From Peptococcaceae bacterium UBA3933 (GTDB lineage: Bacteria > Bacillota > Peptococcia > Peptococcales > BICA1-8), in assembly GCA_002385805.1 (NCBI GenBank), contig DGEF01000045.1, positions 1-27,078 of the forward strand: a DNA stretch of 27,078 bases, read 5' to 3'. Shown in pieces: positions 1-7,410 of the stretch. Numbering within the stretch: position 1 is the first letter of the stretch; each line of letters starts with the position of its first letter. The translations under genes and the position numbers were made by a program. The notes under the pieces were generated by a model that was not told where the DNA came from, made no database searches, and saw only the letters and a list, made by a program, of their open reading frames with translations.

Positions 1-686
1 ATAGTAGGTGTGTGTTTCAGGTATTCGTGAGTAAAATGCGGAATAGGAGTGGTGGTAATATTAGTTTTCATTCCTAATTTCTCAAATGGGACGTCTGAAA
101 TGTAGAGCCAACTAGTACCACCGGCCTCTTTTTGGCCATAAATATGTTTAACATATTTACTGTCACTGTTAATAGTCCTCTCCGCCAATTTTATCAGTTC
201 ATCCCGCTCACCAAATGTTAAGGCACCTGTCGGACAAACGCTGCTACAGGCAACTTGTTCCCCTTTCTCAATTTTACCGGCACACATCTGACACTTGGCA
301 ACGGAAGGCAAAATTTTATCCCATTCGTATTTGGGAATTTCAAATGGACAGGCAATCATACAATAACGGCACCCTACACATAATTCAGGATCATAAAGTA
401 CCGGTCCGTTATCTGTTTTCACAATGGCTTTAGACATACAGACCGAGGCACAGGCAGGCTCTTCACAGTGTAAGCACTGCTGTTTAACAAATCTCCATAC
501 TGTTTCTCCGTTTATCTCTACCTTTTTATGGGAAACCACAGTCCAGTTTTCACTGCCTAAGGAAGCCTGAGTTCCCTGATTGGGTACATTTTGCTTATAG
601 CCCAGGTTATTCCACATTTTACAGGCAACTGCACAACTACCACACCCGATACACTTCGTTATGTCTACTAAAACCCCTTTACTCAT
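1..686 (-). CDS. HybA/FdnH-like four-cluster ferredoxin subunit of the hydrogenase (partial)
   Basis: Electron-transfer subunit, cut by the left edge after about 228 residues. Four cysteine groups are visible: CIGCGSC...C (residues 12-22), C71/C74/C79/C83, CVGCRYC...C (103-113) and C132/C135/C147/C151. This is the four-[4Fe-4S] layout of the HybA/FdnH/DmsB/NrfC family. It has no signal peptide of its own; family members usually travel with a Tat-signal-bearing catalytic partner. It starts with ATG 25 bases after the hydrogenase stop, with GGGAGG upstream, so the two are surely one operon. The likely role is to carry electrons between the hydrogenase and a membrane quinone- or cytochrome-linked subunit (NrfD/HybB type), which would lie beyond the left edge; that part is inference. 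Family confidence is high, the exact partner is uncertain. Confidence 0.88.
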   Translation of the reverse strand, partial: MSKGVLVDITKCIGCGSCAVACKMWNNLGYKQNVPNQGTQASLGSENWTVVSHKKVEINGETVWRFVKQQCLHCEEPACASVCMSKAIVKTDNGPVLYDPELCVGCRYCMIACPFEIPKYEWDKILPSVAKCQMCAGKIEKGEQVACSSVCPTGALTFGERDELIKLAERTINSDSKYVKHIYGQKEAGGTSWLYISDVPFEKLGMKTNITTTPIPHFTHEYLKHTPT

Positions 687-711
687 GCTCCTACCTCCCT
701 CTTATCTTCCT

Positions 712-2268
712 TTAAACCAACTTTTTAGCGATTAACTTATCGCTACGTGACGTATAACTGGTATGCAAAAGCTCATGGGCTAAATCACTAAGGGGATGCT
801 TTAAGAAATTCTCATATAAAGCCAATACTTCTTTATTTTCATGGCTTTCTCTCAAGACATAAGAGGCATCTTTGTTATAAATGGCTTTTATTCTTTCCTC
901 ACGTACATGATCAGCAGGAGGTACAGAAGTCCTGGGTTGTCCCCCGCCGGAAATACACCCACCGGGACAAGCCATTACTTCAATAAAATGATAAGGAGCC
1001 TCTCCTCTTTTCACCGCCTCAGCCAATTGCCGGGCATTACTCAAACCATGTACTACAGCTACCTTGATTGTGCCTACTCCGGGAATATTAAGAGAACCTT
1101 CTTTGACTCCTTCCAGCCCCCGAATGGGTTCCAACTTAAAGGCGACCTCCGGTGCCTTTTCACCTGTTAAAAGATAATAAGCCGATCTAACTGCTGCTTC
1201 CATAACACCGCCGGTATTACCAAAGATTAAGCCGGCTCCAGAACCTTCTCCTAAAACTTCGTCATATTCTTCTTCCGGTAGAGTTGGCAAATCTATATTA
1301 TGGGCTTTAATCATCCGCGCCAATTCACGCGTAGTTAATACTACATCCACATCCCGGATTGCTTCATTCCCCCAGTACTTACCTGCAGCATTAAATTCCG
1401 ATCGACTGCATTCAAATTTTTTAGCTGTACAGGGCATAATCGAAACACTGAAAATATTCTCCGGTTTTATATTTGTAACCTTAGGTAAATAAGTCTTAAT
1501 AATCGCTCCCATCATTTGCTGTGGTGATTTAGCACTGGAAAGGTTGGGAAGCAGTTCAGGGTAATAGTACTCACAAAACTTAATCCAACCGGGACAACAT
1601 GATGTAAATTGCGGCAGAGGTGCATCACTTTTCCCGCTAATCCTCTGGATTAACTCAGTTCCTTCCTCCATTATGGTTAAATCCGCAGTAAACACGGTAT
1701 CAAAAACTTTATCAAAACCTAATTTCCTTAAAGCGGCAACCTGCTGGCCTTGAACCCAGGCTCCTTTTGGCAAACCGAATTCTTCACCTAAAGCTACTCT
1801 GGTGCCTGGCGCTGTTTGGACAATAACCACCTTTTCCGGATCATCTAATGCGTCTTTTACTTTCTGGATATCGTCTTTCTCCGAAATCGCCCCGGTAGGA
1901 CACCATAAAGAACACTGACCACAATTTACACAAATAAAATCATCTTTTACCGGCAACTCAAAATAGCCAAATACACTCTGAACATTTTGACAGACTTCTA
2001 AACACTGTCCACATAAAATACATTTTTCATCATCCCTGGATAATGAAGGACTAGCCGGGTCAATGGCCACCCGTCCTTTTACCTGTACCGGCCAGGAACC
2101 AGGAACTTGATACTGCTGAGGCAGCCAACCGGTTCCGGCCACCTGCTCCACAGGACTGCAGCCAGAAAGAGTAGCCACTCCACTTACCAAGCCTGCTCCG
2201 GTCAACATGCTTAGAAAACGTCGCCTGGTAATCTTTTTCTCTTTTTCAAATTCCTCCAGTCTAGACAT
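712..2268 (-). CDS. [FeFe] hydrogenase catalytic subunit with Tat signal and lipobox
   Basis: Catalyses H2 oxidation or H+ reduction. Numbering is from the ATG at 2268 (518 aa). The N-terminus holds a twin-arginine motif (TRRRFLS, 14-20), a hydrophobic stretch and a lipobox LSGC with Cys37, so export by Tat and lipid anchoring are predicted. Two [4Fe-4S] sites follow (C83/86/89/93 and C113/116/119/123). The H-cluster domain has all three signatures: TSCCPGW (222-228), MPCTAKKFE (278-286) and MACPGGC (432-438). The C-terminal about 50 residues match the Fe-hydrogenase small-subunit domain, fused. A TTG two codons upstream would extend the frame, but it sits one base from the GAGGAGG Shine-Dalgarno; the ATG is spaced seven bases from it and is preferred. 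Downstream is the HybA-like ferredoxin. No maturases (HydEFG) are in the window. Most clostridial [FeFe] hydrogenases are cytoplasmic, so the signal sequence is notable. Confidence 0.95.
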   Translation of the reverse strand: MSRLEEFEKEKKITRRRFLSMLTGAGLVSGVATLSGCSPVEQVAGTGWLPQQYQVPGSWPVQVKGRVAIDPASPSLSRDDEKCILCGQCLEVCQNVQSVFGYFELPVKDDFICVNCGQCSLWCPTGAISEKDDIQKVKDALDDPEKVVIVQTAPGTRVALGEEFGLPKGAWVQGQQVAALRKLGFDKVFDTVFTADLTIMEEGTELIQRISGKSDAPLPQFTSCCPGWIKFCEYYYPELLPNLSSAKSPQQMMGAIIKTYLPKVTNIKPENIFSVSIMPCTAKKFECSRSEFNAAGKYWGNEAIRDVDVVLTTRELARMIKAHNIDLPTLPEEEYDEVLGEGSGAGLIFGNTGGVMEAAVRSAYYLLTGEKAPEVAFKLEPIRGLEGVKEGSLNIPGVGTIKVAVVHGLSNARQLAEAVKRGEAPYHFIEVMACPGGCISGGGQPRTSVPPADHVREERIKAIYNKDASYVLRESHENKEVLALYENFLKHPLSDLAHELLHTSYTSRSDKLIAKKLV

Positions 2269-2385
2269 AACCAATCCTCCTCACTTATTTAATAAAAAAA
2301 TAATTAAAATAAAAACATCTATCAAAAAAAAACAGCCCCAGAGAAAAAAGACATCACCAAAACTTTAAACTCCAGGATTTTAAAA

Positions 2386-2413
2386 ATTTTATCTAATTTT
2401 TGCAAATTGTCGA
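2386..2413 (-). promoter_or_regulatory. candidate promoter of the hydrogenase operon
   Basis: On the minus strand TCGACA (2413-2408) and TAAAAT (2391-2386) are separated by 16 bases, each one base from the sigma-A consensus. It would give a leader of roughly 110 bases before the hydrogenase ATG. The region is very AT-rich, so chance matches are possible. Confidence 0.35.
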
Positions 2414-2575
2414 GATTTATAAACAAATAATTTTTATGAACAAAATGAGTCAGGCCGACCTTGTTTATTTAGATAATTAATTTTTTTTTAATCATTCTTT
2501 AGTACTAAACTACCATTTATTCCTTGGTATATAAATACTAGATTAATTGTTTTAAATCCTACATAAATCCTATTA

Positions 2576-2619
2576 GTTTTCAATAAAAGCTTTTTATGTT
2601 TTCAATAAAAGCTTTTTAT
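2576..2619. repeat. two-copy 22-base perfect tandem repeat
   Basis: The unit from 2576 to 2597 is repeated exactly from 2598 to 2619. Each copy contains the self-complementary core AAAAGCTTTT. It lies about 300 bases upstream of the hydrogenase ATG. It could be a duplicated protein-binding site or replication slippage. Confidence 0.85.
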
Positions 2620-2698
2620 ATTTAATATTTTTTATATATTATTTTGTTAATAAGAAATATTTTGAATATTATGTTTTATTCTTGAATAGACTCATTAG

Positions 2699-2730
2699 TT
2701 AAATAAAAAGGAACTCTATTTCAGAGCTCC
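2699..2730 (-). terminator. rho-independent terminator after the ymaF-like gene
   Basis: On the minus strand GGAGCTCT and AGAGTTCC form an 8-bp stem (one G-U pair) around a five-base loop, followed by TTTTTATTT. It lies 12 bases past the stop of the ymaF-like gene. No T-tract follows on the plus strand, so it is one-directional. Confidence 0.85.
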
Positions 2731-2742
2731 AATAGAAAAAAC

Positions 2743-3045
2743 TTATCTCCTAATATTTCTTCCTGTTCGACCCTGATAGGAATGTTTATGTCCCCGGTCA
2801 ACAGTAGTTTCTCCTTCTAATAAATGATAATGCCCTCCTCCGGGCAGTGGTTTTGCCGGTCCGGTTTGACCCCGGTATAAATGCACATGGCCGAAATTGT
2901 AGGTAGTTACCCCATAGTATCTATGCACATGGTCGTCAATTCCACCAGTTGCTGGTTCCGTATATGATCGCAGGTAATGTAGGTGCCTATCATCTACGGT
3001 TGTAGGCAAAAATATTGAATGAACATGAACGCTTTCCCAAGACAT
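2743..3045 (-). CDS. YmaF-like histidine-rich protein
   Basis: A 100-residue protein without signal peptide or membrane segment. It carries six His-x-His pairs (HVH, HLH, HVH, HVH, HYH, HKH) spaced through the chain, with recurring G-x-T/G-Q-T turns (YYGVTT, YRGQTG, LEGETT, YQGRTG). This pattern resembles the YmaF family of Bacillus and Clostridia, whose function is not known. The paired histidines suggest metal binding, possibly Zn, Ni or Cu; this is inference. The ATG has an AAGGGGGGG ribosome binding site. It is a single-gene unit: its own terminator follows and the neighbour mscS is divergent. Family assignment is from recalled motif layout, so moderately sure. Confidence 0.75.
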   Translation of the reverse strand: MSWESVHVHSIFLPTTVDDRHLHYLRSYTEPATGGIDDHVHRYYGVTTYNFGHVHLYRGQTGPAKPLPGGGHYHLLEGETTVDRGHKHSYQGRTGRNIRR

Positions 3046-3197
3046 GAAACCCCCCCTTTATAACTAAACAATCTAATATATAATATGCTAAAACCGGTTG
3101 GGGGGTCTTCCACATTTTCCCCTAATGAAGGGTTCTTTAATCTCAAACTTTAGAAAAGCCGTAATTTAACCTTTTTTTCTATTTTAAAAACTGATAC

Positions 3198-3203
3198 TAT
3201 AAT
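3198..3203 (+). promoter_or_regulatory. candidate -10 element of the mscS-like gene
   Basis: A perfect TATAAT lies 30 bases upstream of the ATG of the channel gene. No good -35 hexamer is visible at the usual distance, so the call rests on the -10 alone. Confidence 0.35.
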
Positions 3204-3232
3204 TACATAAAAAATAAGTAGGGGGAAAAAAC

Positions 3233-4330
3233 ATGGAGATTCTTCAAACTATGCGTTACTACCTGTACATGATAGATACCCTCTTTATTTATAACCTGTT
3301 AATAGCTTTGGCTATTTTCGCCTTTTTTTGGCTGCTGCGCAAAGTCTTTACTAATCTTATCTTTAAATACCTGCTTTCTTTTGCCCAAAAAACAAAATCC
3401 AACCTGGATAATCTTCTGATAATGGGGTTTCGCCGACCCATAGAAATATTTTTTACGGTTTTAGGGTTGTACTTAGCCCTCAATTATTTACCTTTAAGTT
3501 TAGAAGTTAATCTTTTCATAGCAAAATGCTTTCGAACAGTCATTATTATCCTTCTTACTGCCGGTTTTTATAATTTAGCCAATAATTTCCGTAACTTAGA
3601 CGGGGAAATAGAACAGTTACTAGGTATCAAAATAGACAAAATTTTATTACCCGTTTTAACGAAAACTATTAAAATTGTATTAGTCGCCCTGGCTATAACT
3701 ATAATTGCTCAAGAATGGGCTTACCGCATCGACGGATTTATTGCCGGGTTAGGATTGGGTGGACTTGCCGTTTCCTTAGCAGCTAAAGACGCACTTACTA
3801 ATATTTTCGGAGGTTTAGTAATTATTACGGATAAACCTTTTAGTATCGGTGATTGGATTATGACTCCCAGTGTAGAAGGCACTGTAGTAGATATTAACTT
3901 CCGCAGTACAAAAATCCGCACCTTTGCTGATGCCTTGGTCACCATTCCGAACGCTACTTTAGCCAATGAATCCATTACCAACTGGAGTAAAATGGGTAAA
4001 AGAAGGATTACTTTTAAGTTACCCATTATGTACAATACGCCTAGAGAAAGAATAGTTGATTGTCTCCGGGACATCAGGAGTATGTTAGAGAACGACCCGG
4101 AAATCCATAAAGATACGATTTTTGTCCGTCTCGATTCCTTTGGCGATAACGGTTTACTAATCTTTATGTATTTCTTTACTAATACTACCAACTGGGGTAA
4201 ATTTTTAGAGGTTAAAGAAGACATTAACTTAAGAATCATGGAAATTATGGAGAAACACGGCGTAAAGTTCGCCCTCCCCAGCACCAGTATTTATTTTGAA
4301 AATGAATTAACAACAAGCTCTAAAATGTAA
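3233..4330 (+). CDS. MscS-family small-conductance mechanosensitive channel
   Basis: Membrane tension-gated channel that releases solutes during hypo-osmotic shock. At 365 aa it is somewhat longer than the E. coli MscS archetype (286 aa). Hydrophobic segments lie near residues 17-37, 69-88, 97-117 and 145-163, ahead of the pore helix. The family signature is at 171-209: the glycine/alanine-packed pore helix AGLGLGGLAVSLAAKD, then N-I-F-G-G, then DKPFSIGDWI at the start of the cytoplasmic beta domain. The C-terminal alpha/beta part follows. The start is fixed by AGTAGGGGG seven bases upstream. It is monocistronic, divergent from the ymaF-like gene and closed by its own hairpin. Specific ion selectivity cannot be read from the sequence. 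Confidence 0.93.
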   Translation: MEILQTMRYYLYMIDTLFIYNLLIALAIFAFFWLLRKVFTNLIFKYLLSFAQKTKSNLDNLLIMGFRRPIEIFFTVLGLYLALNYLPLSLEVNLFIAKCFRTVIIILLTAGFYNLANNFRNLDGEIEQLLGIKIDKILLPVLTKTIKIVLVALAITIIAQEWAYRIDGFIAGLGLGGLAVSLAAKDALTNIFGGLVIITDKPFSIGDWIMTPSVEGTVVDINFRSTKIRTFADALVTIPNATLANESITNWSKMGKRRITFKLPIMYNTPRERIVDCLRDIRSMLENDPEIHKDTIFVRLDSFGDNGLLIFMYFFTNTTNWGKFLEVKEDINLRIMEIMEKHGVKFALPSTSIYFENELTTSSKM

Positions 4331-4358
4331 AAACGGCCATTTTTCTAATGGCCGTTTT
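4330..4358 (+). terminator. terminator after the mscS-like gene (bidirectional form)
   Basis: An 11-bp perfect stem (AAAACGGCCAT / ATGGCCGTTTT) with a seven-base loop starts at the stop codon and ends in a T-tract. The complement also ends in T5, so it can act on minus-strand transcripts from the flavodoxin-like gene. Confidence 0.9.
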
Positions 4359-4487
4359 ATTTATGGCAATTTTTACAGACCGGTATCCTCCTCAGTAAAT
4401 AAAAAACCTTGTCATAGCCATGAAAATATTTACTTTCGCTGGGCTAAAAACTCCGAATCAAAATAATCTTAATCTTGCTAGAGAATA

Positions 4488-4562
4488 AAAGCTGACCCTG
4501 CTCAATGGGCCGTCCCTGACCCAGTTTGGCTCCGGACAACGTCCTATCGAAGGGTTAGCTTT
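4488..4562. other. GC-rich foldable element, function unknown
   Basis: The ends are complementary over 11 bases: AAGCTGACCC region at 4488-4498 against GGGTTAGCTTT at 4552-4562. Read as plus-strand RNA the helix is complete with one G-U pair; read as minus-strand RNA that pair becomes an A-C mismatch. Inside lie further complementary pieces (GGAC-AAC-GTCC at 4534-4544; TGGG and CCCA at about 4506-4523). It stands out as a GC-rich island in an AT-rich convergent spacer and matches no riboswitch family I know. It could be a small RNA, a relic of a palindromic mobile element, or an elaborate terminator for the minus-strand gene next to it. Confidence 0.4.
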
Positions 4563-4584
4563 ATACTGAGGTTCCAATCACCTA

Positions 4585-5169
4585 CTATTCCTGTACCCTG
4601 CATCTCGTTAGAGGTATTAATTTGCGGGCAAATTCTTTTGCCCGGGAAATATCCTCAGCAGTGACTTTCCCTTTATCCCTTACCGCCAACATACCCAGAT
4701 AATCCAACTGGGAATGCTTACAGTACCTGATCATACCTTGTTCAAACAGGTCGGCACCATACTCTACTTTATAGCCACAAGTTACTATAAGAGCACATTT
4801 TTTCTTTGCCCAAAGACTAGGACCTTTCTTTTTACCATAGTACTTGTTCATCCCAAAGACCAGCCTGTCCAAAGCGGCTTTCAAAGGTGGTGTGCAATAC
4901 CAGGAATAAATAGGAGTGGCTAAAACCAAACAATCAGACTGTAACACCTGGTTAAAAATACTCTGCATATCATCATTTTGGGGACAACCGAAGCCATCAA
5001 AAATATTTTGGCATACCCGGCAACCAATACAAGGTTTTATTTTTTTCTTATATAATGAAATATAATCTACTGAACTTCCCCATTCCTCCAGTTCTTCTCT
5101 AAAGGAAGCAAGGATTGTAGCTGTATTACCCTGAGGCCTGGGACTGGCCATTAGAATACAAAATTTCAT
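4585..5169 (-). CDS. flavodoxin-fold FMN reductase with compact cysteine cluster
   Basis: NAD(P)H-dependent FMN reductase / iron-sulfur flavoprotein-like protein, 194 aa. The FMN phosphate loop ASPRPQGNT is at 8-16, and the second flavin contact ATPIYSW lies at 84-90, followed by the helix beginning PPLKAALDRL. Between them is C47-x2-C50-x2-C53-x8-C62. Methanosarcina-type iron-sulfur flavoproteins use a similar compact motif for a [4Fe-4S] cluster, with a slightly shorter last gap, so cluster binding here is plausible but unproved. The ATG has AAGGGTGAT about eight bases upstream. Monocistronic. Substrate and partner are unknown; redox defence or electron transfer to small molecules is the usual guess. 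Confidence 0.85.
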   Translation of the reverse strand: MKFCILMASPRPQGNTATILASFREELEEWGSSVDYISLYKKKIKPCIGCRVCQNIFDGFGCPQNDDMQSIFNQVLQSDCLVLATPIYSWYCTPPLKAALDRLVFGMNKYYGKKKGPSLWAKKKCALIVTCGYKVEYGADLFEQGMIRYCKHSQLDYLGMLAVRDKGKVTAEDISRAKEFARKLIPLTRCRVQE

Positions 5170-5223
5170 TAGAAATCACCCTTTAAAGATTTGCTCAACA
5201 ATTTCAACCTTAAAAAATATTCT

Positions 5224-5252
5224 ACCATAATTAGTCTTATTATTGCTGTAAA
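5224..5252 (-). promoter_or_regulatory. candidate promoter of the flavodoxin-fold reductase
   Basis: On the minus strand TTTACA (5252-5247) and TATGGT (5229-5224) are 17 bases apart, about 55 bases before the ATG. The -35 is one mismatch and the -10 two mismatches from consensus. Confidence 0.35.
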
Positions 5253-5280
5253 AAATACATAACAAGCATTCAATACATCA

Positions 5281-5310
5281 ATAAAAGTTAAGAGAGGTCA
5301 GAGACCTCCC
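5281..5310 (-). terminator. terminator of the two-component operon
   Basis: On the minus strand GGGAGGTC and GACCTCTC form an 8-bp stem (one G-U) with a TCT loop, then TTAACTTTTAT. It lies about 35 bases past the histidine kinase stop. Confidence 0.75.
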
Positions 5311-5343
5311 TTCCTAATTATATCCCAATCATCCCAAAAGACT

Positions 5344-7410
5344 TTATTTCGACAATTTTATTATCACTTTAAATAAATCTCCGTCGATTTGGATCATAAA
5401 TTTTCCTTTTTGTAATTCCACCAAACTCTTGGCTATGGATAACCCTAAACCGCTTCCCTGGGTACTTCGCGATTTATCTCCCCGCACAAATCGTTCCATT
5501 AAATCTTCTGGGGAAATGTTTAGTTCATAAGCAGAAATGTTTTTCAGGGTGAGCATTATTTCTGTACCTAAATCAATAATGTCTATATATACCCGGGATC
5601 CCTTTAAGGCATATTTGAAAATATTAGATAATAGATTTTCAATTGCCCGCCACAGTAATTTCCCGTCGGCAGTCACATACATCTTCTCGTGTTGATTATT
5701 AATCTTAAATTGGAGTTGAGACTCCTGGACCTTATCGTCTAATTCCCCTAAGCCTTGTTTAATGAGAGAAACCAAATCTATTTTATCCAGGTTTAAAGGA
5801 ATATTTCCACTGGAAGCCTTAGCCGCATCAAACAAATCATCAGTTAAAATCTTTAATCTTTGGGCCTTCTGTTCTAAAATCTCTAAATACTCCGCTGACT
5901 TTTGCGGATCTTGTTCATTTTTAAGCAGATCTATATAAGTAATAATTGAGGTTAAAGGAGTGCGCAGGTCATGGGAAACATTTGTAATCAGCTCTGTCTT
6001 TAACCTTTCACTTTTCAGTTCATTTTCCACCGCTTTGCTTAATCCGTCGGTAATGCTGTTAATATTAGCCGCAAGTTGGGCAAATTCACCTTCTCCCGGC
6101 AGATTTATGGTATGGTGAATGTCCCCTCCTTTGACCTTCTCTACCCCTTCCTTAATAATGTTAAATTCTTTTGCTTTTTTCCAAGCAAACCATACTCCAA
6201 GACCAATAGTTATCGGAAAGATAAAGATGGTAGCTGCAACTAACAAAGGATAGCCAACTGCCAGTAGAACCGCCTTTACTCCTACACTCCCACTATTATA
6301 AACATCTCGAATAAAGCTAATAATTTTGTAAAGTACTTTATAGATTAAAGAGTGCTTAATGAAAGTTTTATTTTTAAAATGTTTAACCAAGGACAGAACC
6401 AGGATTAACCCTAAAGTACCTATGAAAAAAGTTAACGGGAAAACAATCTCATATATATCCTTTATGAAAATAACTTCAACCATTATAGCAATCCACAAAC
6501 AAATAAGAGCAAAACACATTGCCAAATTAAAATCGGTATAGATTTTATCCACAAAGTTTAGATGAACAATTTCATCCTTAAATGATTTCCTGCCTACTAT
6601 TACCAGCAAGTAAACAAAACTTACCAAAAAGGTAAGTATGAACCCGGTTAATTGGTAAAAAGCATTTATAAGCATGTCTTTATCTCTTTGCCATTTTTCC
6701 ATTCTGGGATTAAGAAATTCATCGGTAAAAGCAATATACATACTTTCTTCCGGCTCTAAAGAATTGATGTCGTACCTAAGCCAGTGAAAATAGCGACTAG
6801 CCTTTATTTCTTCGGGAAATATCCCTTGTCTTGTTTTTTCTAAAAGAAAATAAACGGGAAATGATTGAAAATATTCTTTAGTCTTCTGAGAAGTATTGCT
6901 TATTTCATTTACACCGTCACTGGCATAATAAAGAACACCTTTAATTTCCTCTAATCTTTGCAAAGTATACTTATAGTTATTTAGATCCTCTTGGATTAAT
7001 TCATTTCTCATCTCCTGGATTTTTTCTGCATAAATTTCCTCAAATACATGATAATTTTCTTCATAAGTTAGATTAGGGTTATAATTTTTGGATTCTTCTC
7101 TAAATATAGAGAATAATTCTTCCTTTTTCCTGGACAGTTCTTCTTCAGTAATAGTCCCCCCATTTAAGATGTTTTCTTCGTTTTTATAATCCATTAATCT
7201 AACTAAGTTTCCAGTTACTTGCGCACTGTCATTGATAAACCGTCTACTTTGAAAGTAACTGTCCTCAAAAACAAGTTCAAAGTCACCGTCAATATTGACA
7301 CCTAGATTTAGAAATACCGTTATGGCACCGGCAAAGGAAATAATTACTATCAAAAAAACAATTATTTTTGTTGCCAATGAATGGCTATAGTTTTTCAACT
7401 TTGTATCCAA
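5344..7410 (-). CDS. VanS-like membrane sensor histidine kinase
   Basis: Sensor kinase, 688 aa, partner of the response regulator just upstream. A membrane segment at about 16-38 is followed by an outside domain of about 210 residues with much charged coiled helix. Membrane segments near 252-273, 296-316, 322-342 and one long stretch at 377-410 come next, then a HAMP-like linker. The H-box VSHDLRTPLTS (phosphorylated His480), the N-box ENLLSN (591-596) and the G-box GSGLGLSIA (652-660) are all present, so catalysis should be intact. The frame opens with TTG, 26 bases inside the regulator gene, with AAGGTGG nine bases before it, so the two are translationally coupled. The large membrane region between the sensor and HAMP is longer than in classical VanS. 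The signal is unknown; a cell-envelope cue is likely from the family. Confidence 0.92.
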   Translation of the reverse strand: MDTKLKNYSHSLATKIIVFLIVIISFAGAITVFLNLGVNIDGDFELVFEDSYFQSRRFINDSAQVTGNLVRLMDYKNEENILNGGTITEEELSRKKEELFSIFREESKNYNPNLTYEENYHVFEEIYAEKIQEMRNELIQEDLNNYKYTLQRLEEIKGVLYYASDGVNEISNTSQKTKEYFQSFPVYFLLEKTRQGIFPEEIKASRYFHWLRYDINSLEPEESMYIAFTDEFLNPRMEKWQRDKDMLINAFYQLTGFILTFLVSFVYLLVIVGRKSFKDEIVHLNFVDKIYTDFNLAMCFALICLWIAIMVEVIFIKDIYEIVFPLTFFIGTLGLILVLSLVKHFKNKTFIKHSLIYKVLYKIISFIRDVYNSGSVGVKAVLLAVGYPLLVAATIFIFPITIGLGVWFAWKKAKEFNIIKEGVEKVKGGDIHHTINLPGEGEFAQLAANINSITDGLSKAVENELKSERLKTELITNVSHDLRTPLTSIITYIDLLKNEQDPQKSAEYLEILEQKAQRLKILTDDLFDAAKASSGNIPLNLDKIDLVSLIKQGLGELDDKVQESQLQFKINNQHEKMYVTADGKLLWRAIENLLSNIFKYALKGSRVYIDIIDLGTEIMLTLKNISAYELNISPEDLMERFVRGDKSRSTQGSGLGLSIAKSLVELQKGKFMIQIDGDLFKVIIKLSK

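Larger units (their letters stand above)
2269..2742. other. AT-rich intergenic spacer without a recognisable gene
   Basis: About 470 bases between the hydrogenase operon and the ymaF-like gene, both on the minus strand. It contains the candidate hydrogenase promoter, a 22-base tandem duplication and the terminator of the ymaF-like gene. I found no coding frame with a ribosome binding site and no RNA family I recognise. The base composition is much more AT-rich than that of the flanking genes. Confidence 0.6.

Noticed and set aside
215..433. A 72-codon plus-strand frame near the left edge
   Set aside because: Antisense to the cysteine-rich ferredoxin gene, whose four cluster motifs are intact on the other strand.
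2576..2619. CRISPR-like repeat
   Set aside because: Only two units, directly adjacent with no spacer between them, and no cas genes.
3088..3106. AACCGGTT palindrome next to a G-run upstream of the ymaF-like gene
   Set aside because: Eight bases only and not placed over a recognisable promoter; not enough to call an operator.
3721..4284. A 187-codon open frame on the minus strand opposite the mscS-like gene
   Set aside because: Lies wholly inside the channel gene, has no ribosome site, and its translation shows no domain; a shadow of the real gene.
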